A stretch of 64,000 bases of DNA from Perca fluviatilis (GCF_010015445.1 NC_053132.1:33320501-33384500), one strand, 5' to 3'; shown: positions 1 to 12,239, counted from the stretch's first letter. Numbers and translations: made by a program. Notes: generated by a model from the sequence alone, not told the origin.

Positions 1-1788
1 AGTGTTTATAAAGTTGTAACAATGAGTGCATTATGAAAATGTACAGCCAAGTGCCTTTCATATGAAACATGTTACTGGGTGAGTTGAAGTGCCCGCTACT
101 CACATCACATCATATCTTTTCCCTCAGATTTCAGAGAATCAAACATGTTAATCTGCACAAAGCAGGAGGTGTGGAGAAAGAGACCAGTTTTGCAGATTCT
201 GGCCAATTTTGTTTGGTTTACGAGCTTAAACCAGTTTGATTTTATGCAAACCGGCTGAACCAGTATTTGTCATTAGGACACATCCTGGCAAATTAAAAAG
301 GAGCTGACATCAGTAACCTGTGCTGATCAAATAGCTTTTCAGTAGCTTAGCTGTTTTATTGATCAAGTAGTCAGGTAGCATCCACACAAGCTACATTTCC
401 TCAAGTATTTCCAAAGTGTGAGAGTGCAGAGAAGCTTTCTGCTGCGGACTGAAATAAAACTGCTGTGGATCAGTGACATCCAATGTATGTATGATGTATA
501 AAACATACCTTTGATGTAGTAAACTACTTTTGCCGCCATAGCTTAGCTGGCTATATTTCTTTAGTAGTGAAGCTTCATTTAATGTAGAGTAACTGCTAGT
601 TTAGCTCACTAAACTTTTCAAGTAGCTTTCCCAACCCTTGACATTTTTTTTACAAAGGCCCAATCCTACTAGAAAGTGTTTCACCTGTCCATATTCAACT
701 GGAAGAAAAGACTGAGGCTGGCTGGACCAAATGCTCAGCTCTCCATGTGGTGCATCACATACAGGGCTGCCAACGCTCACGCATTGGCCGTGAGACACAC
801 GCAGTTGATTGGTTTCAAGAGCGCTCCCTGCTTGTGAAATTTTTGAAATGTTCTCACATTTGCAATACTACTTCACAAGCCAAAATCTCGGAGAAGACAG
901 ATGGGAGGAGTTATATTTTGAATGTGCACAAAGTTGTAAATGTGAGCAGAAATCTTGCTGAAACACATCTGAGCTACTGAAGTCCAGGGGTTTATTAATT
1001 AATTAAAATGAAGTAATGTATGATTCACATGAATAAGTGCCACATGCACATTTAAAGAGGTTACTTCCCCAACAAAAGACGCAAAAGAGTAGGGAAGAGT
1101 AAATTAGGCCTACATGTGTGTTGACTCAGCAGAGATAACGTTAAATTAGAAAAAGTTGATCTACAAGAGAATAGTTGAAAGTAATACAGAATGCCTGAGG
1201 GCCTTATTTTTCTATATTTTCAATTGTTTCCAGCATAAATTGATGTAGAAAAGGGTAGAAATAGGTACATAAAAATTCTGTGTTTAATGCTCAAAATTAT
1301 ATGTCTCCTTACAAAATCTGGAAACAAAACCTATGCCATTGGGTTGCCAGGCCATGCAGCTGTGACTGGTCCAGATGTTTGTGCCAGCTCACAAGGGGGG
1401 CAGATACTGGGAACCTTTGGGCCACTATTGTGCTTGTCTAACCTCTGTGCATCTCTAAATGTAACTGTAAATAACTAATTAAATGTTTCATAAAATGAAC
1501 AAATAGTCTCTCTTTTCCCAAAAAATTAAGTAAGTGGGGCACAGAGGACGAGGGCCAAACATTACTGGGCTTTGGCACAAAAAAAGTTTGAGAGCCATGC
1601 TGTGTCTTTTGTCTTGCTGTTGGTATTTTTCAGTCTATTTTCTGCTGGACCTTGTGGTGGGGAAAGACCTTGATTGAAGAATGAATTTCCCTCACTGCCT
1701 AATCTAATGAGGTTTGGTCTTTGGCCCTGGTGTCCAAAAATGGTTATTTATATTTATTTAGTTTTGAAGGATTAGAATTTATGTAAAT
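1..1788. other. No gene recognised; AT-rich intergenic DNA
   Basis: Short reading frames only, none with a recognisable domain. The stretch near 480-640 ends in AGTAGCTTTCCCAACCC, which resembles the terminus of a common fish MITE, but no partner terminus was found. A sequence near 1590 (tttgagagccatgctg) resembles a decayed hAT terminus. Confidence 0.5.
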
Positions 1789-1892
1789 CAGTGGTTCTCA
1801 TTCTTTAGAATTTCAATGGTCCTAGTAGATCCCTATGGTAGACCAATGCTAATTTAACTGTGGGATCCTGGTCCCTACACTGAGAACCACTG
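1789..1892. mobile_element. 104-bp hAT-like MITE
   Basis: A perfect 12-bp terminal inverted repeat, CAGTGGTTCTCA at 1789-1800 and TGAGAACCACTG at 1881-1892, bounds a 104-bp non-coding body. The termini match the CAGNG-type ends of hAT elements. The flanking octamers (atgtaaat, gtgacatt) agree at only about half of their positions, so the target duplication is eroded or absent. Confidence 0.7.
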
Positions 1893-1896
1893 GTGA

Positions 1897-2177
1897 CATT
1901 GTTTTACAGTATAGTAGAGCTGGTTTATGGTGCAAGCCAGCAAGTGAGCAACAACACACATAAACACTGCACTATACATTCCATAGTGTAAATTGGTGTG
2001 GATGCATCCATAAATGCCTATACAAACACTAAGCGGAGTATGTGTGGTAAAGAGAGAAGAAGAGAGTCACACACACTTCTGTCACTGAACACATCACAAA
2101 GCAAGCAGGGGCTTATGATCGAAATAAAGAGAAAGATGAGGAACAGGACAGAGAGATAAGGCAAAGACCTCTGCTGC

Positions 2178-2180
<3 letters not shown>
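1897..2180 (+). repeat. Duplicated 0.29-kb segment, copy A
   Basis: From cattgttttacag to ctgctgccag this segment is nearly identical, in the same orientation, to 19395-19688. The visible differences are a few substitutions and a block of about ten extra bases in the second copy. Both copies run directly into a (TG)n tract. No coding capacity is apparent. Confidence 0.9.
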
Positions 2181-2214
<34 letters not shown>

Positions 2215-2232
2215 TATGTGTGTGTGTGTGTG
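2181..2232. repeat. (TG)n microsatellite
   Basis: TG dinucleotide tract with one interruption (ctatg), immediately following duplicated segment A. Confidence 0.95.
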
Positions 2233-3345
2233 GGTGTATATATTTTGTAGTTTTTTGCTGTACGGCAATGATGCTGAATGAGCCAAAACAAATTGCTTTG
2301 TACACGGCAACATTTTGGTTGGCCGCACCAAATCTCACTCCAAGGTTTTCTGAAAAGTTGGCAGCCCTGCACATACACGTTCATTACAATGGTAGAGTAG
2401 GTAAGTTTTATTACACTCACACAAACCCCCCTGATAAAGGCTGGCATGGTAGATGCATGATGTGTACCACAACTGTAAAGCTTGCGTGTCTTCCATCTCC
2501 CATTAAACATGACTCTTGATCTTTTTGTTCTCATGAAGCCCTATCAAAACTATAAACCCATCCTCAAAAATGTAGCTGAAAACAAGACTGCTTATCATAC
2601 TGAAAGTTTCTGAATAGTTGACATTTTGGAGATACAAGCTTTTCACACTGTCTCTGCTCCAACTCATCCTCACTCTCTCTGAGGTAGTAGTGTCAATGTG
2701 CCTGGCTCGCCCTAAGCCCCATGCCTGGCTCTCTCTCTCTCTCTCTCTCCTACAACCCAGATCCCAACCACCCCCTCTCCTCCTCTCCTTGTCAAAGCCT
2801 GGTGCCAACCCTTTTTCACCAGCTAATACCACTTTACCCTTTTTTACCCTCCTCCTCCTCCCATCCCAGGGACTCGCATTCAATCGCGCTATCTTCCAGC
2901 AGCAGGCCTGTCAAATACCCCACCATCGAGCGAGGCAAATCGGCCTGAAGAGGGTGGGGGGGGGCAGCGATGGATGGAAAAAATGGGGAGTAGAGTGAAT
3001 GTTGTGGTGAAGGAAGAGGGCAGAATAGGAAATGGTAAGAGTGCAAAAATAGGAACAGAGGGAGGAGGTGGACAACAGTGAGGAAAAGATGGAGAAATCA
3101 ACGGAAGAAGGGATGAGACTAAAGCCTTGACAAATGAGTAAATAGATAGAGAGGTCGAGGGTGAATGAATAGAGGGAGAGCTGGAGCCAAGATGGGATGC
3201 CATGGAGAGAGGAAAAGGTGACAAATGATAAGAATTCACATATCCCACCCCTTGGCTTGTCATCCTGCCTGGTTTGGGTGAATATGATCTCTCTAGTGTA
3301 TGTCTGAATCTCTGTCTGAACCATCAAAGCACTTTCTCTCTGTGT
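2233..3345. other. No gene recognised; pyrimidine/purine-biased stretch
   Basis: Contains a (CT)n tract near 2731-2748, a C/T-rich block (2755-2870) and an A/G-rich block (2990-3200). Both produce open frames through composition alone. No domain or splice structure is visible. Confidence 0.55.
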
Positions 3346-3366
3346 AGTCTCGCATTGCCAGACCTA

Positions 3367-4062
3367 TGTCTGGTGTGTGCAGGACTCTGTTAAAAACATT
3401 CTATGACTCTGTGGTTGTGTCTGCTATCTTTTATGCAGTAGCCTGCTGGGGAGCTGGGAGCACAGAGAGGGACAGGGAAAGGCTAAACAGACTGGTGAAG
3501 AGGGCTAGCTCTGTTCTGGTCTGCCCTCTGGACACCATAGAGGAGGTGGGGGAGAGGAGGATGATGGCCAGGCTGGCATCAATCATGGGCAACACCTCTC
3601 ACCCCCCCACCCTCCCCCACCCCTACATGAGACTGGGAGTTCCCTGAGCTGAAGGAGCTTTCAGCAGCAGACTGCTGCACCCTCAGTGCTACCACAGGTC
3701 CTTCATTCCAGCAGCAGTCAGACTCTTTAATACAACATCATAATGTAACACTGCTAGCTGGTTCTGCAATATGAGCCATCACTGGACAATATTCTGCACT
3801 ACGCTTTATTATTTATTACTCTGTGTTACCTCCAACTGTTTGTGTTTATATACTGTCTGTTTATAGAAGGGTGTTTATTGTGTAAATGTTTTATTATTAC
3901 TATTATTATTATAACAAATTCAACTGTTTTTGTTTCTTATACTTTATGTATATTTTTTCTGTTATGTCTACTTAATGTGTATTTGTGTTATTCTGATGTG
4001 TGTACATTGTTTTTCTTTTCCCCAGTCTGGGATTAATAAAGTCTATCTTATCTTATCTTATC
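3367..4062 (+). pseudogene. 5'-truncated L2-like non-LTR retrotransposon fragment
   Basis: The frame 3366-3647 encodes about 93 residues typical of the C-terminal part of a non-LTR reverse transcriptase ORF2 (VVVSAIFYAVACWG, then a basic RLNRLVKRASSVLVCPLD stretch). It stops early, and the following bases still resemble the family (caccgcagactgctgcaccctcag-like text, cagcagtcagactctttaat). The 3' end is gggattaataaagtctatcttatcttatct, an element tail made of TATCT repeats. The upstream domains (endonuclease and the YADD part of the RT) are missing. Host-repeat sequence resumes at 4063, so this is a 5'-truncated dead insertion of about 0.7 kb. L2/CR1-group placement is likely; the exact clade was not tested. 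Confidence 0.8.
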
Positions 4063-4100
4063 TATCTCCACAGCGCCGTGGAGTAAGGTCTGGCTACACC

Positions 4101-5243
4101 CAGGGTTATTATAGTTTTGCATTTTTCATTAGTTTTTATTTTTATTTCGTTTTGACTTTTTGTTTTCAAATTCAGTTTAGTTTTAATTAGTTTTTAAAGC
4201 GGGTTTGCTAGTTTAGTTTTTACTTTTTTGAAAATGCTTAGTTTTAGTGTTAGTTTTTGTATTTTTTTTTAATATGGGTTATTTGTCAGGGGCAAGATTC
4301 AAAAAGGTCAGAAAAAGTATTGTGTAATAATAACTCCACAAAAACATCATACAATTTTAGAAATATGTACTCACAATGTATTCAACAATAACACCCATAA
4401 ATTACATAAAATGTACATATGATGATGAGCACAAATATGTAAACAGTCTACACAAGACGCAGCAGTAAGTGCAAAATGTGTGAGTGACGTGTTCCAGGAA
4501 AAAAACTAAATAGCCAACAGACTAAAGAAGAAAGACATCAACAGGTGTTTTGAACTTTGGTTTCGAGTAAAGTGGTGAACTTCTTGAAGTCAATCAACTC
4601 ACACAGTTGTGGAGACATCCCAGTATCAATACACATTAACCCACACTTCCTCCTGCTTTTGGTGTTCCTGCGTATTTACTAACCAGCAGCTATCGGGTCG
4701 CTGGTGAAAGCCCACCTGTAGTGTTCTCTGACCTGCTGTTGTCTCTGTCATGCTGCCTGGTCCTGTACCCATACATCCACGCCCTGTACCCATACGTCCA
4801 TGCCCTGTACCCATACGTCCATGCCCTGTACCCATACGTCCACGCCCTGTACCCATACGTCCATGCCCTGTACCCATACGTCCATGCCCTGTACCCATAC
4901 ATCCACGCCCTGTACCCATATATCCATGCCCTGTACCAGGGTTAGCTTCTGTTTCAGGGAAAGGGGGCTTTGCGTTCTCCTTTACCTTGTTAAGGTACAG
5001 GGAAGGAAAAAAAAAAAAAAAAAAAAAAAAATTTTGTGTAAAAAAAAAAGACAAAAATGAAAACTAAGGACATTTCTCAATTATTTTATTTTAGTTAGTT
5101 AGTTTGCAAACAGACATTACAATTTTAGTTAGTTATCATTTTTTTGTAATGCCTCATTTTTATTTTTATTTCAGTTAATGACAATGTTTTTTCCCACCTA
5201 GTTTTCATTATTTTGTTTGTTTTCATTAACGATTATAACCTTG
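4101..5243. mobile_element. 1.14-kb non-autonomous hAT element with exact 8-bp target duplication
   Basis: Ends are CAGGGTTATTATAG (4101) and CGATTATAACCTTG (5243), inverted repeats matching at 11 of 14 positions. They are flanked on both sides by gctacacc (4093-4100 and 5244-5251). The TIR start and 8-bp duplication are hAT hallmarks. The body is T-rich (agttttagtttttat-type text at the left, mirrored at the right) with no transposase. It contains the 21-bp minisatellite and an A-run of about 27 bases. Confidence 0.9.
4760..4938. repeat. 21-bp minisatellite, about 8.5 copies
   Basis: Unit CCTGTACCCATACGTCCATG(C) with a few C/T variants. The period is seven codons, so all frames stay open on both strands and give 7-residue repeat peptides. 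These are translation artefacts of the repeat. It lies inside the hAT MITE 4101-5243. Confidence 0.95.
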
Positions 5244-5504
5244 GCTACACCATACATACTGTACACTCTAGGATAGGAGAAGAAAAACGCTCAGAGTTGA
5301 TTGCATTTCTTTAAACCAATCACAGTCGTCTTGAGTGGACGTAGCACTGCTGGCTCTGCAAAATAGTCTCAAGAAGGAACTTGTTTTGGTGGAACATTTG
5401 CACCTCGCAAATGAAAACGCCACATACAATATTACATAGTTAACTGTTACCATAATACAGTAACGTGAGCTATATAAATTAGCTGATACATGGTTAAACC
5501 TCAT

Positions 5505-5665
5505 TAGCTCTTACCAGTGTATCTCTGTGTGTACTTCATCCACAGCAATCCTCTAATATTGGTTTCAAAAGGTACCAGTTAGAGAGGAAATGCCATCAAC
5601 ATATACTTTTTAAGTCTTTACAATCATTCCGTGAAAGAACCAAGCAGACCTGCCTTGTTGCACAA
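5505..5665 (+). repeat. Dispersed repeat block shared (inverted) with 53515-53685
   Basis: Matching text includes accagtgtatctctgtg, tacttcatccacagcaat and aagcagacctgccttgttg, found as the reverse complement near 53.5-53.7 kb. It is an internal piece of the TAGTCT-ended element. Confidence 0.8.
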
Positions 5666-5793
5666 TCCAAATTTTCTTCAAAAGTTGCCATTTTCAGCGT
5701 GTAGCTCGCTAGCTCGAAGTTTGTCGTTGTTTCCATCCACACGCGGTATGTCAGGCCATTATCCTGAAAATGCACTTCCATTGATCCAGACTA

Positions 5794-7065
5794 ACATGCT
5801 GGTATCTTTAAGTAATTTTTTCATTTCTGAGGTGTAAAATACAACATGCTCACAACACAGCATACTCACAACAGATTGGTATCTGAATGCAACTGGGGTA
5901 GAGCTTTAAACACTTTTCAAGTATGCCAGTAGTCATTAGTCTTTGCTTAATGATTTATTGGAAAGTATCCATTACTCACTGGAAATGCTCTGGGTCTTTA
6001 CTGTACTTTAAAGAAAGAGTACTGTATATTTGACTGCCTACATGACTGCAACAAATTATTTTATAAACAGTGTTTCTGTGCTTAGCTGCAAGCTGGTAGC
6101 CATTGCCCCCCCCCCCCTCCCCCACTATAATATTTTATGCAATACATATTTTGTATTCTATCACCCCCAAAAAAACCTTCATGCTGTAGAATCATTACTT
6201 TTCCATAACAGTTGAAAGAGCTGAATAAAAGCATTCTTACGCACTTCCTTTCCTCTTTCCTCTAGTGTCAGACAGCACTATAACAAAATGCCAACAGTTA
6301 AGTGAATCCTAGGCAAGAATGTGTGTGCCACTGCTTTGCATGTGTGTGTTTCTGACTTGTCTCCATTTTGCAACAGTACAGTGAGCATGAGCCTGGTTAA
6401 CTGGATTTAAAACAGCACCCAATGACGAAGGGTCCGCCCAAGTAGCAGTGCTTCACCTTTCTGACAATATAGTTCCCAGTTTGTATATGGTTAGAAGATG
6501 GCTGTGTCTCATACGACCTTGTCATTTGTACATGCTGTGACTATATAAATCAGAACATGTAAATAGGAATGTGTTGGCGTTATTTTGTCACTTATTGGGA
6601 GCAGTAGGCTAGATGGAGCTGGTTACCTCCAGGATCTGTGCTAAGCGGTGGGTGCGTCAGACAGAGTTAGGACACACGGAGATGAGAAGGGTATGTATGG
6701 ACTTATCTAACTCTGGGGGATACGGTGAATAAGCTAAAGTCCCAATAAGTCGGCGTGTTCCTTTAACTCTAGGTAGCCTGACTCACAGCCACAGATGGAA
6801 AGAGATGGAGATAGTTTTGGAGAGGGACACAGTCAAATTTCTATACCACAGCTGGCACTTCTTAAAGAATCTTAGCTTGAGGCAATATTTTTGTGTAAAA
6901 TCCAAACATCTGTTTTATCAGCCTAAATCACAGATTGTGTCTTCAACATAGAGGAGTGTAATTAAGTCACAGCAGAAAAATGTGCCTACATGCCCAAAGA
7001 ACTTCTTTTGGAGTTGTTGTGTGAAATTGTGTCCACGCAGGAGTTTTCAGAACTCTTAAAGATCA
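5794..7065. other. No gene recognised
   Basis: Includes a poly-C run at 6107-6123 and otherwise unremarkable AT-rich sequence. No reading frame has recognisable protein features. Confidence 0.5.
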
Positions 7066-7073
7066 GTGAGTGA

Positions 7074-8323
7074 TAGTGGTGTCAACAATAATCGATTCGG
7101 CGATGCATTGCAATGCGGGGCATGCATGATTCAGCATCGATGCGGCAAAGTGCCATAATCGATTATGTCACTGTTTATTTTCTGGCCTTGAGTGGACAAT
7201 AAAGTTGTAAAGTTTCAATTACTTCTGTATCAAAGATACAGGAGAGTGATAATACACACATAGCAGCCAATAAAATCTGTTGTTCAATATCCTCTCAAGG
7301 ATCACTGTCCCGTTGAAGGGACACTGCGTCGCTGTAACCTCAATAAAACTTCCACACATGAGCGTTTTTATAACTTTAAAGCATTAAATCTTCCAAATAT
7401 ACACACCAATTGAAAGCTTAGCCTCTAAAACAATTCAGCCATAATCTGCGCAGCTGTCGAGAGTGCATCCGTACCTGTTTTCGTTGTCCTTTCAGCAACA
7501 AAGTGGTATGTTGGCCAAAACTTGATTTTCATAAATCCCCAAGAGTCCAAGGAAATGTAATATCCAAGCTTTATATTCCAAAACGATCTGTTCGCCTCAC
7601 AATGTTGAAGTTTCTGGCCGAATCACAAGGGAAAAACGCGAAACAATTTTCCATTTCCGCACTTGTTATCGCCGCTAGCTTCTCTGCCCAGCTTGCTACA
7701 TGCTCAAAGTGGGCGTCATTGAATTCCCTAGCTTCTAAGCTTTTTATAGACATCTCATATGAGCCAATCCGGTCAGGTTTGCCTGAACGGACAGACATTT
7801 CTGTAGAAAAATCAATTTTTGAGTCTTTTGGCATCTGGATTTTTTCTATAATAACCTGAGACATGTTTCTATGGCCTGGGTGTATCTGTATATCACCAGA
7901 TGTGTTTACAGTATTTTATTTTGATCATTTTACAGATCTATGACTTGGACGGAAATAAAAAACCTCCATTCTAGCCTCTGTAACTCTGTGTAAGTAAGGC
8001 CTAGAATCACCCTGACACTTGTAACAAAAATGTAGAGTGTTTCCTTTCCAATGATGTCAGGCACACCCCAGAGTGTCAAAGTATGTGGGAGCTGTACCAC
8101 TTTTAATTTGGGTATGTCGTTTAGACCAAAAAGCATGAAATTTCAGCCGAATCTTAACAGGATATCTGACTGATTGCCTCATGACTGATGGAAAATTTGC
8201 CTTGTTGTGTGCAGTAGAATTTTGATGCATCGCAATGCATCGTAGAATCGAATTGAATCGAATCGTTACCTGGTGAATCGTAATCAAATTGAATTGTGAG
8301 GGCAGTGCCAATGCACACCCCCA
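7074..8323. mobile_element. 1.25-kb hAT-like non-autonomous element
   Basis: The left end TAGTGGTGTCAACAATAATC and the right end TGCCAATGCACACCCCCA are imperfect inverted repeats (TAGTGGTGTC against TGGGGGTGTG). Both sides carry gtgagtga (7066-7073 and 8324-8331). The subterminal regions contain inverted copies of atcgattcg/gatgcattgcaatgc-type text. Overlapping antiparallel open frames at 7503-7859 (plus) and 7571-7864 (minus) carry no domain I can name. With hAT-like ends and no transposase, it is presumably mobilised in trans. Confidence 0.85.
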
Positions 8324-8331
8324 GTGAGTGA

Positions 8332-8988
8332 TGACTCCATCCAGAGAGAAGTGGACTCTATTCCCCTAAAAAAGCACTATTGCAGCTGGTAGGCATGTTC
8401 ATGTTGTAAGTCATGTGCAAGTCAGTGACATGATCTTACAAGATCTGAATGTGGAATTTTCACAATTGAAATGGCCTCCCTTTGCTGTTTGGCATGTGCT
8501 AAAAATTTGCAGTGAAACTTGATTCAAATTTGTTCAATGTAGCACAACCGATGTTGGATTTTTCAGACCGACGCCGACATCAATAGTTAAAAGTTAAAAA
8601 CTTTAGATGATATATTGGCTGATATTTGATTTCTAACATTAACACCTAAAATGAATCACCTGTGCCTGCCCTTTTCCAAACATTTTCCAATGACAGCTTC
8701 TCAGATAGTTCTGTGTAACAAAACCATCTGGAAATCAGGTTATCAAAACACATCTACATGGGTGACATCAGACCACATCCATTTTAGTTTTATCATGTTC
8801 TACACAGGACCTTAATATCCCTGTCAAAGGTATTAAACTGGGTTATATTGTTTTACTTTGAAAATGTTCAAGGATTTTTTTAAGATTCACATTTATTTAT
8901 TTATTCTATTTATTCACTCTCATTCTAATCAAAAGGTATATACAGCACAATTTAATTGTTAAAGACATGTCAAGTGGTAAAGACATAA
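8332..8988. other. No gene; MITE-like scrap near 8540-8640
   Basis: The text tagcacaaccgatgttgg...gatatattggctgatatttg resembles a widespread fish MITE, but neither terminus can be defined. The rest shows nothing recognisable. Confidence 0.4.
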
Positions 8989-9406
8989 TAGTCTTGCATT
9001 GCCAGATCTCCACAGCGCTGCGGAGGAGGGTCTGGCTAGTCCACACAGAATTCCTTGATAGGAAAAAATGTGCTCTGGCTTTTTGGCATTTCTTTAAACC
9101 AATCACAATCGTCTTGGGCGGAGCTGAGCGCTGAACGCAGGTATGGTGCCACTGCAAAATAGCCTCGGGAAGGAACTTGTTTTGGTGGAACGGGTACATA
9201 GGAAGGCGAGCTCTGGAATTAAAATGGCTGTTGAGTGTGTGATGAGAATGTTACTCAGTTCTAGCTCGGAGGATGTTTCCTGAATCGACCGGAGTTTAAA
9301 ATGCCAACACAAAGAAAGAGGAAGGGGAGGGACATCCAGCTGAAAATGAGTGACATCCGGCAGCACCGGAATTCTCCCGTAAATGAAACGTCGCCGATAT
9401 AGACTA
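8989..9406 (+). mobile_element. TAGTCT...AGACTA element, copy 2 (418 bp)
   Basis: Starts TAGTCTTGCATTGCCAGA and ends GATATAGACTA, with a 6-bp inverted terminus TAGTCT/AGACTA. The 9 bases aagacataa (8980-8988 and 9407-9415) flank it on both sides and are read as the target duplication. It lacks most of the interior of copy 1 (3346-5793). Superfamily unresolved: an 8-9 bp duplication fits hAT or Mutator-like elements. Confidence 0.75.
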
Positions 9407-9710
9407 AAGACATAATTACGTTCTTTGTCTTGGTGTACACTGTCTATGCCTGCATTATTACAGTCAGATTCTCTCTATACAACCTGCCACCCCTTACTGC
9501 ATGGTGTTATTCCTCGAAAATGTCTCTTTCCACTCATTCAAATTTTTCTCCTCTTTTCAGATCACATGATTGATTTTCAATTTATCAACCCCTGATTTAA
9601 AACCCCTGATGCAGATGAGCGTTTGAAAAATACAGTGATACCTTTAAGAGATGGTGAGAGGAATGACAGAAAATATGGGTGTCAGAGATGTTGAAGACGT
9701 GTGATGTGCG

Positions 9711-9722
9711 TGTGTGTGTGTG

Positions 9723-9789
<67 letters not shown>

Positions 9790-9942
9790 TCTGCAGCAGG
9801 AACAGATTTATAGGTGTGTGTCCAGGCTGCAGTGTGCAGACATAAATAAGGCTGAGGGGGAGAAAGCTCTCCATTGAACATAATCAAGTGGATCCTTCAG
9901 AGTGCCATTCATCTCTCTCTCTCACTCACTCTCACACAACCA

Positions 9943-10011
<69 letters not shown>

Positions 10012-10199
10012 GAGGTCAGCACCTGTAATGTCAACCTCCATTGCTTTTACTTTACTTTGGCTGTGTATGTATGCAGTAACAGTATACACACACAAAATGT
10101 AAATATGAAGCAAAATGTGAGGCAGCCTAATGAGGATGTCTGTGGCTATGAGCCAAACACAAATGCTCTCTCTCTTACACACACACACACACACAACCA

Positions 10200-10242
<43 letters not shown>
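9711..10242. repeat. Cluster of three CA/TG microsatellites
   Basis: (TG)n at 9711-9788, (CA)n at 9947-10010 and (CA)n at 10176-10242, within half a kilobase. The Thr/His or Val/Cys repeat peptides in these frames are artefacts. Confidence 0.97.
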
Positions 10243-10244
<2 letters not shown>

Positions 10245-10463
10245 ATTCATTCGATGGATTTCCTTTTATCTTCACATAAATTCATACTCACTGCAAACCC
10301 AGGAGAAAGAACTGGTTAAGAAAACATAAAGTAAACAGCTATTGTAAAACCGTAGTTGATATATCTTCTGTCCATGTTGCAACCAAAATTGTTGATCCCG
10401 CCCCAGAGGTTAATTGACAAGGCTGCGTCAGGCTGAAATAAGTATGCCATGATATAAATAAAA

Positions 10464-11520
10464 GTGGCCTTCACAGGAGAAAATCAATCCACAACGAATT
10501 CCAGTGAAGCACTGAGTAATTGTCTACGTGAAATAAAAGATTGGATGTCACTAAATTTCTTACACTTAAATGACAAAAAAACTGAAATTATAACTTTTGG
10601 AGAACCCGATATCTCAGATTTAAATAGTGCTCTTGGCCCATTACTCTATAACTATAGTCCATGTGTAAAAAGTCTTGGAGTTATTATTGATAGTTCATTT
10701 AAACTGGATAAACAAATTCGCGCAGTAGTAAGAACAAGCTTCTTTCAGCTTAGACTTCTTGGGAAAGTGAAGTTGTACCTACCCCAAAGTCAACTGGAAA
10801 AAGTTGTAGATGCCCTGATTACAAATCGCCTGGACTACTGCAAATCTTTATACTATGGCCTCGACCAGTCTTCTGTTCGCCGATTGCAATTAGTTCAAAA
10901 TGCAGCTGCACGCCTGCTGACAGGGAAAAAGCGCTTTGACCACATTACCCCAGTACTATCGTCTCTCCACTGGCTGCCTATCACTCTCAGAATCCATTTT
11001 AAGATTTTATTATTTGTTTTTAAATCTTTAAATGGATTGGCACCTTCTTATCTAGCTGATATGTTTTATATATGATAAATATGATTTTACACACCCCAGT
11101 CAGAGCACTTAGGTCAAATGATCAGCTTCTTTTGAAATGTCCTAGATCCAGACTGAAAACCAGAGGGGACAGAGCTTTTTCAGTTGCAGGTCCTAAGCTC
11201 TGGAATCCTCTTCCCCTCAATATTAAAGTAGCTAGCTCTATCGAGTCTTTTAAATCACTTTTAAAAACTCATCTTTTCGACATGGCTTTCATCACAAGCT
11301 GAGCTGTGACATTGTGAATATTGTTTGTAATCATGTTTACATATGTTTTAATTATTATTGTTTCTGGGATACTATGTTTTTAGTGGGTTTTTACTTCTTT
11401 TTGGCTAATTAGTTGGCTTTTTATAATGTTTACCAGTATTTAGTATCTGTACAGCACTTTGGGGCAGTAGTGACTGCTTGTAAATGTGCTCTATAAATAA
11501 ACTTGACCTTGACCTTGACC
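10464..11520 (+). pseudogene. 5'-truncated L2-like retrotransposon (ORF2 C-terminus plus 3' tail)
   Basis: Two frames, 10464-11075 and 11072-11302, join across a frameshift. Together they encode the region downstream of the reverse-transcriptase catalytic motif: LNDKKTEIITFG, then LITNRLDYCKSLYYGL, then LQLVQNAAARLLTGKKRFDH, HWLPITLRIHFKILLFVFK and APSYLADM, followed by a C-terminal PRSRLKTRGDRAFSVAGPKL stretch. These are standard L2-group ORF2 landmarks. The endonuclease and the YADD motif are absent because of 5' truncation. The 3' UTR ends in ataaacttgaccttgaccttgacc, a TTGACC-repeat tail (to 11520). A dead copy. Confidence 0.9.
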
Positions 11521-11639
11521 ACAGTGTATAAAAAAACAAGCTTTCAAAAAACAGCCTTGGAATTCATTAAAACATGTTGAATATTTTAGATTGATTCTGA
11601 TTGACACACCCACAGTCCAAACAGATGCAGGTTACGTTA

Positions 11640-11900
11640 ATTAGGTTAATTGGTGACTCTTTCTATAACTGCCAGTAGCTGTGAATGTGAGTATGAATGG
11701 CCCCGCCTCTCACCCATTGCCAGCGGGGATCGGCTCCAGCGGCACCCCCCAATTATTTATATCATTGCCTATTAATTAAAATAGGATGAGATATTTATAT
11801 TACATTTTATTTGGGCTGGGCAACGATTAAAAGTTTTAATCGCGATTAGTCGCATGATCTCCCTGATTAATCATGATTAATCACATTGTTATACACAAAA
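11640..11900. repeat. Two unclassified repeat scraps
   Basis: 11690-11745 (ggccccgcctctcacccattgcc...ggctccagc) resembles the 3' end of a common fish retroelement. 11813-11890 (gggctgggcaacgattaaaa...gattaatcatgattaatcac) resembles the end of a widespread DNA element. Neither has a second boundary visible. Confidence 0.4.
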
Positions 11901-12239
11901 TCCAATAATGAATTCAAAAGTAGTGTATAGCGCAATTTTATTTTAAATGTTCTGCCATAGGAACGAAAGTGCCATAACATTTGTTCTGCAAACACTTAAC
12001 ATCAGAATTTTGTTTATACAGTAGAAGGTAAATAAAATATTTAGTGTAAATCTCAACTTAAACAATGTAATCAAAGCAAATACAAAATTAAAGCTTATTG
12101 CCACTGCCAGGGCATTCATGTTATCCTGTTTGTTATATATAAAATAAAACCTGAGCCACAATCATAACATTAAAACAGGCAATTGAGATAACAGCAGAAA
12201 CATTTGTTTTCTTTTATCAGGGAGTAGCATAACCTATGG

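Larger units (their letters stand above)
3346..5793 (+). mobile_element. TIR element (TAGTCT...AGACTA), copy 1, split by two insertions
   Basis: Begins TAGTCTCGCATTGCC at 3346 and ends ...CCAGACTA at 5793. The body at 3346-3366, 4063-4100 and 5252-5410 lines up with the shorter copy at 8989-9406 (shared text includes ctttaaaccaatcacaa and gaaggaacttgttttg). Alignment with copy 2 shows that the L2 fragment (3367-4062) and the hAT MITE (4101-5243) are later insertions. The part near 5505-5665 recurs inverted at about 53515-53685. No target duplication matches at its outer ends, so the full extent is inferred. Confidence 0.65.

Noticed and set aside
4626..5054. 142-codon frame with Met-Gly-Thr-Gly-His-Gly-Arg repeats
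   Set aside because: Translation of the 21-bp minisatellite and an A run; every frame is open because the period is a multiple of three.
9597..10329. His/Thr-repeat proteins
   Set aside because: Dinucleotide microsatellite translations. The same applies to frames at 2018-2374, 17241-17540, 21481-21810, 51265-51450 and 51678-51887.
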